The translations under genes and the position numbers were made by a program. Positions 10,035-25,000 of a DNA stretch of 49,677 nucleotides are shown here, piece by piece. Below the pieces are notes generated by a model. That model did no database searches and was not told where the DNA came from. It was given only the letters and a program-made list of their open reading frames with translations. Source of the DNA: Mnemiopsis leidyi (Eukaryota > Ctenophora > Tentaculata > Lobata > Bolinopsidae); NCBI GenBank assembly GCA_000226015.1, contig JH154162.1, forward strand, positions 31,868 through 81,544. The letters are read 5' to 3'. Numbering within the stretch: position 1 is the stretch's first letter; each line of letters opens with the position of its first letter.

Positions 10035-13000
10035 CTGGTGGTGTTGAAGTGTTAGTGGTGTAGTGTTAACGTTAGTGACTTAGTGAGTGGTCGGGTTAGT
10101 GGTGTTATAGGTGGTTATTTTGTAAGTGTATGTCCCATCGATAACGGGTTGCAACGAAACACGCATTCAATCAACAAACTAATTCACTGAACCAGCATTT
10201 GCATGAAAAACAAACTAATTTACAAACAAAAATAACACGTACTTAGGCTGCATTGAGGGATTATCTCAGTCCAATTTCCAGTTTCATTACAACTAACTCT
10301 TACAGTCTCCGATTTAGAGTTACCACCTTTAGAATAGTACCCCGGGTTACACTTTATGTGTGCCGTGTGGTTGTGATCTTCAACTGCACCGTTTTGTATT
10401 TGAAGACCGGGACATCGTGGACTGAGTGTTTTACTTTTAGGGGAACGTAAAAAAGTGCTATAAAACATGGTTACTTTTATTGACTAGTGTGCAAAGTTGA
10501 ACTACTCTTTCATGGTTTTTTTATTGATGGCCATGACGAATTTAACAAGAATTGCGCCCGTGAAGAATTTTAAAACTTTAGGAAAAGCTTGAAAAATGAA
10601 ACTAACATCATTTTAAATCAGCTTACCGACAAAAAGCGAGAGTATCATTTTCTGAGCAGAACTGATCAGCTGGACACTGGACAACAGCACAGAGAGCGGG
10701 TGTACAGGAGGGGATCACATCACTCCACTGACCAGTAGGCAGACACTCCAGATATTTTGATCCTGGGAAATTATTCCGTCTTTTGTTGTTGTTGTGTAGC
10801 CCTGGCAAGGGCTGGCATCTAAGGGCCTTAAAACAGTACATATATATAAATTACAAATTTATTTAAACATATTATATCAATTATAAAAATCCCCGAAAAT
10901 CGTCCGAAAACATACCAGTTTTGTATGGCTTTAAAACGGGTCAATCAAATAATATGGATTGCAGTTTGCCATTTTACGAAAAAAGCTTCTTCAAAACATA
11001 CATACATCTTTATCCGAATTTGCAAGACGTAACAGTCACACATTATACACAATACACACAGCACGGTTAATGTATATTCTAGAACATACTCAGCTCATAA
11101 ATCAAAATAAAATCAGTCTCTACTCAGATCCTCTATTGTCATCTGAAGCCGATAAGGTCCTATCAACGCTCAACACCCGCTTGTTCTTGATATAGTGGTA
11201 CTTTTCTGGCTCGGATTCAATTCGTCTTTTCACTTCGCACACCAGTTTTTGATGCTNNNNNNNNNNNNNNTTATACACAATACACACAGCACGGTTAATG
11301 TATATTCTAGAACATACTCAGCTCATAAATCAAAATAAAATCAGTCTCTACTCAGATCCTCTATTGTCATCTGAAGCCGATAAGGTCCTATCAACGCTCA
11401 ACACCCGCTTGTTCTTGATATAGTGGTACTTTTCTGGCTCGGATTCAATTCGTCTTTTCACTTCGCACACCAGTTTTTGATGCTCTCTTCTCTCTTCTAG
11501 AGTCCTATCTGGAGCAAGGTACAGCTTCCTAAAGTACTCCTCTGGTGATTTCTTTAGGAGATTACTCCTACTGAGAACTGATCTGACTTCATCGGGGTTA
11601 GTCTCAGTAGATCAAGATTCAATATACATTTGGAATGTGTTTTCATGAACTTATTCGATCGATTTCAAAATAGCTGACACAAACAAAATAATTCCTTGCA
11701 AAGTTAGAGAGCAGATGGGGTGGTGCATCACCCAGACTAATATTCACCTGATAATCTGAAACTGGGAGGATTGCAAATAATGTGAGCAGCTTCTTTGTTG
11801 TTGATAACTACGGCATGTGGGACAGTCACATCGGGACACACTGAAAAACATGAAGAAGTCAAACTCAATACTCAGTATATTTCTAGACAAACAAGCCCTC
11901 CAAGTCCCAGTCCCATAAACAAACACAAAAACAAGAAAAACAAACTCACACTTAAAACAGCGAGGAAATATCCTGTTATCGAAAGGGTGGTCGCTGTGAA
12001 TGTAAGGAGGAGGGTCGGGTGTAACGAGTTTGCAGTACTCTCCCTCTCCGCAGGTGTATGTTTGACATGTGTGTTGTAGACATCTTCCCGGCTCCGGCTT
12101 CCACCTGGCGGCACATGTCATTACTGAAAGTTTGAAACCTTTCCTTTTTAGTTCTCGAATAGCTCGATTTGGGAGCATTGGACTTTTCTGCATTCACGTT
12201 AGTCATTTCTTTTATCACTGCTCATTAACGTGGTAAAATGTGGCTGCTGAATATGGTGAAGATCCTTGAAAATGGGTTCAAATTTGATTCTTGAGCCTTA
12301 GATCGAGCTTGAAAATGTTTGTCAATTATCCTAAGAATCTTCCATATCTATTCTCTGAAAATTCTTAGAGAATATAAATCGACTAACCTGCCATCTATTT
12401 GGCAAGAATGAGACGTGCTGTCATGCGAGTAGAAATATTCATTCTCGCATTTCACCTTAGCTGTTCTTTCCGATAATTCCACTTGTCCGTGTAAAACGAG
12501 AAAACCTTCGCAACCTACAAAAAGACTGAATGAAATTAACCTACTCAAATTTATCTTTTAAAGCTTTTTGAAAATTTCATATTGAATAGCGTGGTGAATG
12601 TGGACCTAATCAACTTGAAACTTATTGAACCCTAACCTTAAATAAGCGTTACAATGTTTAGTGGATCAGCTTATTGAAACCCTAACCCTAAATAAGCGTT
12701 ACCATGTTTAGTGGATCAGCTTATTGAAACCCTAACAGCTTAAATAACCGTTACAATGTTATGGATCAATTCCCCGGACTTACTTGTGGCGCATGTAGGG
12801 AGGTTGTTTAAAAGAGTGCAGTACGTGAACGGGGGACAGACAATCTTGTCACAGGTCGGACAGTTAGCTGCTATGTGTTGTGTTCTGCGGGAAAATACTG
12901 GTTCGTTGGGAAAAATTGTTAAAAGCAAGTATTGGAATTGGGTATAAACATTTTATTGATACCAATTACGATGCACAATCAATACTGTACCGTGATGGAA

Positions 13001-16000
13001 ACACTAAAATCACTATATCGGTTGAATATTGCATTGGTGTATCAGCATGGTTGTTGCCGAGAATTTTCTCCTATCGGAGTTTAGAAAACTCAAATTTCTT
13101 CATTGTAACCTACCTTGTATTAACCTACCAAGTAACCTATCTAGTAACAAACCTAGTAACCAGTTAACCTACCTAGTAACCGACCTAGTCGCCCATCTAG
13201 TAACCTAGTCACCTACCGTACCTATAGAATTACAAGAATTACAAGAATTACAAGAATTACAAATATAGAATCTCATTACATGGTGTAATGTCAGATTAAA
13301 AGGAAAAATCAAAGTAAATCAAGTCCAGATTCCGATGTCAGTCCGTTGCCATATAAAAGTGCCAAATACCCAAAAAGAAAACGAAAGAAAAAAAACGAAA
13401 CACTCAAACAGTCTCTCGGCGTTTAACTTTAGGTTGGGATCACTTGGTGTCTTTCTTCTTCTTAGTCTTTGAAAATCGCTGTTTATGAATTTTCCTGACA
13501 TAGTAACCAACCTAGAAACCTACCTAGCAACCTACCTAGCAACCTACCCACCTGCTAGGGGACATTGAACAGACCAAGCTTAGTAGACAGGTTCCTAGAC
13601 CCTCTCCGAAACAGTGTACCGAGCAGACCCCGTCTTTAGATATCTTAACTTCGCTAGTACCCTCCGTTACTCCACTTTCTTCTCTCCTAGTGGATTTGTT
13701 GAGGTTTACTAAACGAAATATATACTGAAACAAAATATTCACCTATCAGCGGGAAAGCCTGATTTACCAAACCTTCTCCACATAAGCACAAACTTTGAGT
13801 AAAATTGCCACCAACCAGCCTGTGATGACGTCTCCTCTGGTGACGACAACATTACAGGAGAGGGGTACAGGATGGGAAAGTCTGGTGCAGGAGACGGTAG
13901 GGTGATGTGACTCTGCGGATCTGGTGTGGGTGTAGAGAGGAAGTTGATACCGCTGGTTGCAGGGGTCTGGGAGTGTCCTGTTCTTCACGCACACTGCGTA
14001 CCCCTGCGGTCTCGCTAGAGTTGCTCACGTTTATCAACATACGCTGGTTTATGAGACTACATGATTTTGGCTGCACTGCATTAACCGTTTGTAAACAGAT
14101 TTGTGGAGCGTTAAGTCTAAGAAAATTGCAGCACCTTCTGTGGTCTTGAAGCAGAGTTAAATATTGCTATCTGCTAAAACAAGAATTATGAACCTATAGT
14201 CCCGAGGGCAAGCTTACCATAACTTCATGAACAATGTTATTAGGAGAGTTTGTGAAAATACAATCAGTTCCGTTTTGACTAATTTCGCTTCCCTCGCAGT
14301 TTCCCGGAAAGTCTACTCTGGAATAAAAGTGTTTTTACCCTAATACTGCAAATGGTATAAAAAATCATGCGTCAGAAAATTTATCTTAAGAACCAACAAA
14401 TTTGTGAAAGTACATGGCAGCCAATGACTGTAGCGGACATTATATATTATAGAACTAACATTACCTGGGTACCTCAGTCCTTATTGTCTACGACAACGAT
14501 CGGAGGTGAACGTAGAGCGAGTCACAAAGCGCCTGGTAAAACTAACACTCACGTTTTGAAACATCTGCATATCTTAACGACATGACGCGGAGGACACCGA
14601 GCAGTAAATCTCCATCTTGCCAACCATCTCACGAGACGAGATACGTCGAATACTTCTTTAGAGACTGCCAGCGTCTCCCCACTACTCTCTTAGGGAAGTT
14701 TGGTTTATTGACCTTCATACCTTACATACAAGGTCCCTCAGAATCGTCCTAAATCTTACCGTGAGAACACCAAGGTCCCTCAGAATCGTCCAAAACTTAC
14801 CGTGAAACCACTTAGGTTCCCCAGAATTGTCCTAAATCTTACCGTGAAAACACCAAGGTCCCCCAGATTTGTCCCAAACCTTACTGTGAAAGCACCAATG
14901 TCCCTCAGAATCATCCCAAAACCTACCGTGAAACCACTAAGGTTCCCCAGAATTGTCCTAAATCTTACCGTGAAAACACCAAGGTCCCCCAGATTAGCCC
15001 CAAACCTTACTGTGAAAGCACCAATGTCCCTCAGAATCATCCCAAAACCTACCGTGAAAGCACCAAGGTCCTCCAGAATTGTCCTAAATCTTACCGTGAA
15101 AGCACCAAGGTCCCCCAGAATTGTCCCATACCTTACTGTGAAACCATAAAGGTACCTCAGAATTGTCCTAAATCTTACCGTGAAAGCACCATGGTCCTCC
15201 AGAATTATCCAAAAGCTTACCGTGATAATACCAAGGTCCCCCAAAATTGTCCCATACCTTACCGTGAAAACACCAAGGTACCCCAGAATTGTCTTAAATC
15301 TTACCATGGGAACACCAGGGTCCCCCAGAATTGTTCTAAATCTTACCGTGAAAACACCAAGGTCCCCCAGAATTGTCCCAAATCTTACCGTGGGAACACC
15401 AAGGTCCCTCAGAATCGTCCCACACGCCCGACTCTAAACACGTGACTACTGGTTTTCCCAGGAGTGTGAAACCCTCGTCACATTGGAAAATCGCGTGGGT
15501 GAAATTTGATGATTTCATAGTTCCGTTAAAAGGTGCTCTGGCTTCTCCGCAATCTGATAGAGAATTCGTACGTCATGGGAAATTCTCCTCTCTGCATTCC
15601 CATTGGAAATGCAAGAAGGAAAGCAGAAATAAGAAATCGATTTTCTCAAAGACAAGATTTTCCAAATTTCTACGCCTATAATAAAGACTAAACTAAAATA
15701 GCAGAGGGTAGATTACCTAGCGTTGCTGCGTAGCTCTCTCCACGGCCCCCTCCCGCCAAAGCAAAAACGTCTGGTTCCCCCTGACAAAGTGGTAGTGCAT
15801 GCACCATCCTGCATGATTCCCAGGGAAAACAAGTTCCGGAGTTGCATGTGGGTAAGCAGTGGGTCTTGGGTGTCCACTTTCCGTCCAAGCAACGGGTTGT
15901 GCCATTCATGCGATCTCCGCTCATCAGATTCAGATCTTGTGTTTGAGCTGAGGTTGTGTGCTGAGAGCGATTTTTTGTTATGATGAAGGGCGGAATTTGA

Positions 16001-19000
16001 AGAATTAAGCGAGGTTACAAAGGTTTGTTAAAGTGTGCCTAGATACCAAAAAATTTAAATGATACATAATCGATGAAAAGGTAACCATAAAATCGGTAAG
16101 TTTTGTCGCAGCTAACGATGTTCTGGTTCAACTCTGGCTCGTATTTAATCTTCCCATTTTCAATAATCAGTTCCGGACACTCTGAAAATTTCCAAATCAT
16201 CTGACAGTAAAATTGTTTAGCTACAATTTAAAACGCAAACAGAAGTTGTGAAAAGCAAACGATGTAAAGTAAAATATTCTCCAAGCACAGTCTCATACCA
16301 AGAGAGGTTATTACAACTTCATAAACTTTGATAACGGCATCATCACCAGTTTTGCTAAGTCTGATCATGTCTCCCTCCGCGTCACATGAAATGCTGCAAT
16401 AAAAGTCGATTGTCGATTGGGATTAAGGAAAATGAGAAACATTATTTCTGTTAATAGGACACGGCCATCGTTCTACCTCACGTGACACGTTCTTTATACT
16501 GATCAGTAAATGTTTAATCGCCGTCACATGATTTGAACTATATGTAACCCTTGCCCAGAAATACCCTAAGAAATTAAAAAGGCATATTAATTAAAAGCTT
16601 ACAACTTTTCTACTTTTGGCATTTGATTCCTCACCGATCCCGATTCTCAAATCCCAAAAGTGAGCATCGGAGCAAAAATCTTTGAAATAGTATTAGTAAA
16701 ACTTGATTCACTACGCTGCTGTATTTCCAAACCTATAAATCTGGTTCAGCTGTGATGGCTTGTCATTTGTTTGGAGGGTTCCGCAGCTTTTTACAAACGA
16801 CCCATTTAAATAGATGTCAACTCTAGTCCCGTTTTCAATACTTTTGCAGGTTTGGTACGCAGACTCGCTGGATACGCAGGAATCTTCGGAAAAGTACCTG
16901 GGGAATTTTAAATTGTGGAATTTTTCTATGGAAAGATCCCTTTTTCTAGATGAGGATATTTCTTAATTTCATTACAGTTGTCAGTTGATACATAACTATA
17001 AACCAACAAATCTGTAGCTAATTTCAGGCAGATGAAAACTGGAACGACTCACCATCCGGTAAAGAAAGTCGAGTAGATACTGGCATTGTTGACATATGTA
17101 ATATGAGGCAAGTAAAATTCCATCCAACTCTCTCCTTTCACAGTCTCAGACCCTGAGTGCGACCTTTAAGTGCCAAAAACGACAAACCGTTATTAAGTGA
17201 CGATTCTAGTACTATTCTAGTTTAGTTACTAAGTAACTTCTCTGGTAACTAAGTTACTACTCTGGATACTAGGCAACTTCCCTGGTAATTAAGTAGCTAG
17301 TACTCTGGTTAATAAGTTTATACTAGTACACCTATTACATACTCTAGTAACTAAGTAATTACACTTGCTCCTAGTAACTACTCTGGTTACTAAGTTACTA
17401 CTTTAGAAACTAAATAATTACACTTGCTCCTAGTAACTACTCTGGTTACTAAGTTACTACTCTAGTTACCAGGGAGCAAGTACAAGCTAGAGGCACCTGA
17501 GCAGGTTGTGATGTCTAAGTCATACCCCTGGACCGTCCCCAAGTCTCCACATTCAGCTAGAGGACTGCTCACCACCGCGTGTGTGATGTTTACACGGTGT
17601 TCTAAGTCTGGTTCTGGTGATGTTCATTTTAGGGGTAAATTATTGTGAAAAATATGTACCAAGATCTATAAGTACAGTAGTTTCATAGTTGGTACAATCT
17701 TGAAGGATTAGGAATGGAGCTAAGGAAGAAAAGCAATAACTGGGGGAAGAAGTTAAAGAAAAAAAGCAAAATCTTCAACTAACGTGAGGCACAACGGGGT
17801 CCGCCCTGGTCCGAGTGATAGAGACTACTCCAAATACACGTGATTGTTTTATCCCCACTGTTGAAGTATCCATCCTCACACTCGATATAAATCTCATCTC
17901 GATATCTAATTGAGCTAGTTTCTGCTACAAGAGACCTGCTCCAGCGATCTGTATCAACTGTTACACAGTCTGAACATGAAGTTCAAAGTTGTTATATTCA
18001 GGTTTCAGTAATGGTGATGTATGTCAACATTTTTCATTTGAGTTTCTCAATTTTTAGAAACATCAGTGTCTACTTAACATCTTATTTAGTATTGACTCAC
18101 CAGAACTAAGGACACTGTCGTTCACGTCATCAGGTGGAGTGACAGACAGATACCTGAGCCCACTGTCCGCCTGAGAACACTCGCTCAATGGCAGGACATA
18201 TCGGTTGTCTTCACTGCCATCATACTCTCCACCAGATGGAAGGAAATAGAAAACCAGCTCATTTTCCAACTCTGCGAGTACCACCTCCTGATCAACGCCC
18301 TCAACGACAAGCTCCTCTCCGGTACAGAAACTTCTGAGTTTTACCTTGTCGTGGTGCCACTCTATTTTAACGATATTTTCCTCATTGTTTGTTTCGCCTT
18401 GTTGAGATAATGTAACAAATCCAAGTAGACCCTGTTTTGATTCAGGGTTGTCGACACTTAGTTTTACAGCACTGGTTTCGAAATCGTGGTAGATGTATCT
18501 CGGCCCTGTATCAGAAGATTAGACAAAATTTGCTTGTAACTATATAAATATTTGAATTGAAGGCTTGAACGGAACTACGTTCCAAATTCCTGTTTTATGC
18601 TTTTATATAGTTGACAATCGAGACGAGATAACTCACTGATAACACAGGATGGGGTCCCACTCCAAAACCCAGAACGGAGACAAGTCAGCACGGAACTTCC
18701 GTTCGTCATGTACTTATCGTCACACGAGAATACAGCACTTGTCACGTTCTGCGTGTCAACTCTTCCGTTCTCGGGGTCTTCAACCGGTCCACAATCTGGA
18801 GATTTAGACAGTTACTGGTAAGGTATATGAAGTTGAACCTATATGAAGTTGAACCTATATATGAAGTTGAACCCTGAATGCTGACGCCGAATCCATTCAA
18901 AACTGCGGTGACACAAATAAATTATAATTGTAACTTTTAAGTTTTAAATCGAACTGATATACACTCTGTTTTAATCTGTTAATTACAACCCTGTAATTTA

Positions 19001-22000
19001 AGTCAAACAAATTGTGCCGACTCACCAATGTGACAAAACGGTAGATCGCTCCAATATCCTGAACTCAAGCAACTAAGCAGTGTGTCTCCAACAGGAAGGT
19101 AACCCTCTTCACACGTAATAGTAGCGTGGGTGATGTTACGAGAGCTAACCTCACCCTTGTACGGACCGTAGATGTCTCCACAGTCTGGTTTGAAGTTGGA
19201 TTTATCATCAAACTTTAGCAGGTAGAGTAAACCCGATATTTCAGTGTCTTGAAATGAGTTTTTTTTCGCAAAAGTCTGGTCAATTCTTCTCAAACAGTGA
19301 TACTTATATGCTTCATCACTATACTAAGTATGCTATGTAGATTTACGTAAGCTTTAGTTTTACTAGTTGTATCTGAAAGTAGATGATACAATTTTACCTA
19401 TGTGGCATGATGGAGCAGGACTCCATTTTCCCTCGATCAAGCACCCAACATTAGTCTCCGCAAGCGGAAGGTAGTTTTCATTACACTCAATTGTGACGTG
19501 AGTTAAATTCTGGAAGCTAACAAAACCGTTTTCTGGGGCTGGGATTTTCCCACAATCTGGCGAATGAATGACGTTATGTTTGAGAAAGTCTTTATAAGGT
19601 TTAATTTTTAAACGTTATAAAAACCACAAAAAAATTTTAGGGAATCATTTCTTTTAACCAAAAAAAGTTTTGTAGATTTGCAAACAATTGTCCAAATCGC
19701 ATTTGGTGCGGCGCGCAACCCGCCAACCCGTTATTTTTTAATGGTTGATCAATTTACCAGAAATCAACATTAGGCGTCGAAAGTGTTAATGCTTTTTCTG
19801 ACTATTTATTTTTACGTCTTAAAGTAAAGAGCCAGCAAAGCGATAAAGTTACAACCTGTTAAGCAGGAGGGAATCTCACTCCAAAGTCCTGAACCTAAGC
19901 AGCTCAAAACAGAGCTTCCACCAAGCACGTAGCCCTCGTCACACTCCAATATTGCGCGGGTCAAGTTTTGGAGTTTTACGAAACCGTTTTCGGGATCTTG
20001 TACTTCACCGCAGTCTTGGGAAATTTGTTGAGTTATGCATCAAAATATCGATTCTCCGTCTAAGAACACAATAATCTGTCTACCTGTTTCAAATTCTTAA
20101 TCATAAATAGCAGAAAGATATCGAGCTGGATTGTTGGATAGCTTTTAAAACCACAGCACGTTCAGCCATCTTACCTGGGACACATCTGGGAGTTTCCTCC
20201 CAGGATCCAGAGCTCTGACACGTGACTGTTCCCTCTCCCAGCAGATAGTAACCCTCGTCACAAGTGAAGGTGGTGTGAGTCAGGTTGCCGGTCTTTTGGT
20301 AGCCGCTCAGGGGTTCTTCAGGCTGGCCACAGTCTGAGGGAGAGTTTTGTGAGGGATACTCGTTGCAGTTTTGTGATGGTAGTTTTATAATCGCCCAAGA
20401 AAACAGTTTTCCACTCTTTGGAATTGAGCATGTTCCAAAGCCTTTTTTTAATGTAAAATTTGGAATAATGAAACACTTTTTTAGCGCTAGCCATTAAACT
20501 ACCATATGAATGTGAAAAAAGCATTTAACAATTTAACATCTAGTCCTAGAAACAAATTGATGATCTAGATGAAAATTGATAGAAAACGATCGAGTAATTT
20601 TACCTGTTTCGCAACTCGGGCTTGTCTCCCACTCCCTCGTTTCAAGACATTCCAGAAGTGATTCTCCAACAAGAATAAAATCACGCAAACAACTGACTTT
20701 TACGTGAGTGAGGTTGTTGAAGTCAATCTTCCCGTTTTTTGGTGTAACGAACACCCCACAATCTGAAACGAAGTAATTGTTGTACATAAATTTATTGCAA
20801 CCCTCTGTTTTGGAGTGTGGTTGTTGTGCATATATTTATTCCAACCCTCTGTTTTGGAGTGTGGTTGTTGTGCATATATTTATTGCAACCCTCTGTTTTG
20901 GAGTGTGATTGTTGTGCATATATTTATTGCAACCCTCTGTTTTGGAGTGTGGTTGTTGTGCATATATTTATTCCAACCTTCTGTTTTGGAGTGTGGTTGT
21001 TGTGCATATATTTATTCCAACCCTCTGTTTTGGAGTGTGGAAAAAAACTGTTAATGCTCTAGCAAGAGCCAAGAAGCATAAGTAAAAAACGGTTTGCAGG
21101 AAAATGTTTGCGGCCCGGGAACCCGTTATCAAAAATCCGTTTCAGTATATTGGATAACCAAAAATCCGGAAGCATCTACAAAAATTACAAGCATTACCGA
21201 AAACATTTACGAGAATAATAAAAATTACCGAAAACACATTGAGGAAACTCCTCCCACATCCCCTCATCCTGACAGGTAATGATCAAATTCCCAAAGATTT
21301 GGTAACCCTCGTCACATGTAAATAGAGCGTGTGTCTTGTTTTCCAGTTCAACTGACCCGTTTAGTGGACTTGTCACTTCACCACAATCTGGAAAAGCAGA
21401 CAATTTGATTTGGAACTGCAGTACTGGTAGTGGTTCACTGTACCGAAAAATGAATTTTATTCGTGTATCAATTCAAATGCTAACAAGAAGGTTTGCAAAG
21501 TAAACTTCAGGGAGCTCTTACCAGTCCTACATTCGGGACTTTCTTCCCAAAATCCAGTCTCAAGGCATCTTACATCCGAGTTATGAGTGAACAGAAAGCC
21601 TTCATTACAGGCAAAAGTAGCGTGCGTGTAATTATTCGATAGCAGGACAGCGTTTTGTGGTATTTGAGTCGCTCCGCAATCTGGGAATGTGTTTGTTGAG
21701 GGTGTGTCGCTAAGCGATTGACCAATGAGCGATTAGATAGCGACCAATAAGAATTGATCACTTCCAAGCTCTATTGTCACTTGACGAGGTTATATCCGTC
21801 TAACGTCCTTTGAGCTGCGAGAGTCGGGTATTATCGCGACAATTGCTACGCGGTTAACAACTTCGCGATACCTCTCAATGCAGGAATGACGCACGACGAA
21901 TAACGTAATATTGAATGAATTAAAGTTTAAACGAAATTAGGAATTATTTTCTCTGTTATGATGAATATCACAAAGTTTTTCGTTTATTATCCTCTACATG

Positions 22001-25000
22001 CTTATATGATTCACGAACGTTAACTGCCTTGCTCAGCAGAGCACAATTTTTGTCGGTGATGAAAAACNNNNNNNNNNNNNNNNNNNNNNNNNNNNNNNNN
22101 NNNNNNNNNNNNNNNNNNNNNNNNNNNNNNNNNNNNNNNNNNNNNNNNNNNNNNNNNNNNNNNNNNNNNNNNNNNNNNNNNNNNNNNNNNNNNNNNNNNN
22201 NNNNNNNNNNNNNNNNNNNNNNNNNNNNNNNNNNNNNNNNNNNNNNNNNNNNNNNNNNNNNNNNNNNNNNNNNNNNNNNNNNNNNNNNNNNNNNNNNNNN
22301 NNNNNNNGAAAAACACATCATATGAAATTTAAGGTAAAAATATCATATCCGATGCGATGTTAAAAACCCCACCCTCTGGTCCACTTACCCAAATAACAAA
22401 ATGTGCTCTGATCCCATTTTCCGGACTCTAAACACGGTACAAAACTTTCCCCGGCCATGATAAACCCCGTTTTACAGTTGATCTCAGCATGAGTTAAGGT
22501 TGCTTTCTCCAGGACGGCGTTTGGTGGTAAATCGAAATCGTCACAATCTGAATTAGAGTCATCAAAATGATCTGAGATTCATTTGGAAACTGGAAAATGA
22601 TTAACATCTAATTTAAGGAATTTTTTGAAGGTTTTGAGGAGCGTCAAACTTTAAGTGTATACGAATTTGCGCTTATGATAATTTTGTTATTAATTATAAA
22701 TTATTTTGAAACGAATTCATATAATTATAAAACATGTGAAAACACAATCAAAGTCCGTACCCATGTAACATTGGATGCGTTCCTCCCAAAGTCTAGACGA
22801 TTGACAGGAAACAACAGCTTTTCCCTCAATGCCTGGGTGATAGCCCGCATCGCACCCAAATATAGCGTGAGTGGAATTCTTCAATAAAACCGTCCCGTTT
22901 GCAGGTGCTTCTATTTCTCCACAGTCTAAAAATTGTATCAAATTTCTTTGGGTGTTTAAAATTGAAAATTCAATCCACAAGTGCCGTTAAAAATAGTTTT
23001 CAGTATTAGCCTACTCTCAGTATATGACCAACGTATAATTAAATTGAAAAAACATTTGGAAATCTAATCTGATAGCAGTTTAGAATATCGGACCAACCAT
23101 ATGTGCACTCAGGGCTGTCTGACCAGAACCTCGTCGCTTGACAGGATACGAGAGAGGTGCCTTCTAGAAGAAAACCCTCCTCGCAACCAAACAATGTGGA
23201 GGTGTCCGTGGAAGATATCACTATCGCGTTTTGAGGTAATTCGAGATCTCCGCAGTCTGTGGAGAGTCAATTACAGTAAACCCTCGATTTACCGGGCCTC
23301 TATTTACCGGGTCCCTCTATTTACCGGGCCTCCTTCCTTTTCCCCGAAATTTTTCAATATTTTCACAATTTTTCTCAAAATTTGGAAGTAGGATATGAGC
23401 TTTCAATAGCATGCACCGGCACACGTGACATAATGGTATCTCTTCGCCATGTGACACCGTGATAGAGCCTTAACATGCAAGCTGACAGCTAACACACACG
23501 TGTACTGAGATATGTAACGTAACCACGGCATACATACACAATAAAACGATCGACCTTGAGATTACTGATTTAAGATGTAATTCAGATTTTCAGAACGTTG
23601 GATCCATTCTCACTGTTCTAAATCCCCGAAGGAGTACTTTTATCAAGAAATTTGGTCAGGACGACGTTTACATATATAGCTATCAATGACTTAAGTTACT
23701 ATTTTTGGCCAAAATGAGGCCATATTTTGGTAAAATTCTATTTACCGGGCCCCTCTATTTACCGGGCCTCAACCCTTTCCCCCGAGAGGCCCGGTAAATC
23801 GAGGGTTTACTGTATTTAGACAGCATGAAAGTTCCAAATTTATGAAAAACATATCATTTTGTGATCATGATTTTATCATGTTTCAATTATATGTCGTTGT
23901 GTTATCATGTTATCATGTTATCATATTCTTATTTTATCATGGTATCATGCTGTCATGTTATCATTTTACCACACACCTGGAGTACAGCTAGGACTTGTCT
24001 CCCAATTCCCGGAGAGGAGACACTCTACCGTCGCTTTTCCAAGGAGATCATATCCCTCGTCACATGAGAAGGTCACGTGAGTGTAATTAGCTGAATCAAT
24101 AGTTCCGTTCAGGGGAGGTACTGGGTCTCCGCATTCTAGTGGATACGAGTTTAAGTCTTATAGAGAGTTTTCGGAAAACATGTGTTGGACAGATCCGAGT
24201 ATTACAACATCATATCAATATAGTCAGGGAAAGGAAATAAAACCTGATCGATTAGACGAAGGCCTAACCTAATCTCGATGAATCAAAGCTAATGAAATGA
24301 ATCAATCAATGATCGATGTTTATAAATTTAAGCTTATACATAGTTATTCTTACTGAGTGAGGTGACGACAGTTTCAAAAATTCTGACGACACCGTTTTCT
24401 GCTGTGTTTATCATCTTTATTCGATCTCCTGCCGCATCGCAAACAAATCTAGGTATTCGACCAATGGAAAGTTGTCTACTATAATAAGAACAAATACTTC
24501 ACTATAACAATTCTAGTTATGTAATTTCAACCAACTTTATTTTATTCGTGAGCTTAGGGGCTATAAGGGCAAAAACTTTAGAACTCATAAAAGTTTACTT
24601 GAAAGTTTGATTTTCCTGTGCCAATCCCTCATTTTCGAAGGTACTTCCGCAAGTTTTTACAAGTATGTCACCATCATACAACTCAACTTCCACTCCTTTC
24701 TCTGCCTCCTTACACGCCAGAAACGCCTCTTCACTTGCAACACACGAATGTTCGTTATTGTACCTGCGTAAGAAGAAATAAGGAGCTTAGAGCGAGCAAA
24801 AACAGCCGTAGAACGTTTGAAAGCCTCGAAAATAAACTACTACTACTAGTTAAATACCAAGAGAAACATATGTACTCTATGAATCTATGATTCGGTTACA
24901 TTCGACCCGTGTTCAAACGAGCAGACCTAGCTCACATCGCAACTTTTTTGCAGTATTCATGGGACTTTATAAAAACACACTTGATCTTTGTTTCCACCTA

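Noticed and set aside
14560..14720. Minus-strand open frame (ETLAVSKEVFDVSRLVRW...) as an extra exon
   Set aside because: Phase and content do not fit the neighbouring domains and no family is recognised; may be a repeat fragment.
14780..15307. Long open frames on both strands (up to 175 codons)
   Set aside because: Produced by the 42-bp minisatellite, whose period is a multiple of three; no start context, no domain.
20815..21062. Open frames of about 80 codons with repeated hydrophobic segments
   Set aside because: Direct reading of the 44-bp minisatellite; lies in an intron.
21968..22325. Open frames across the N run
   Set aside because: They exist only because the gap is unresolved.
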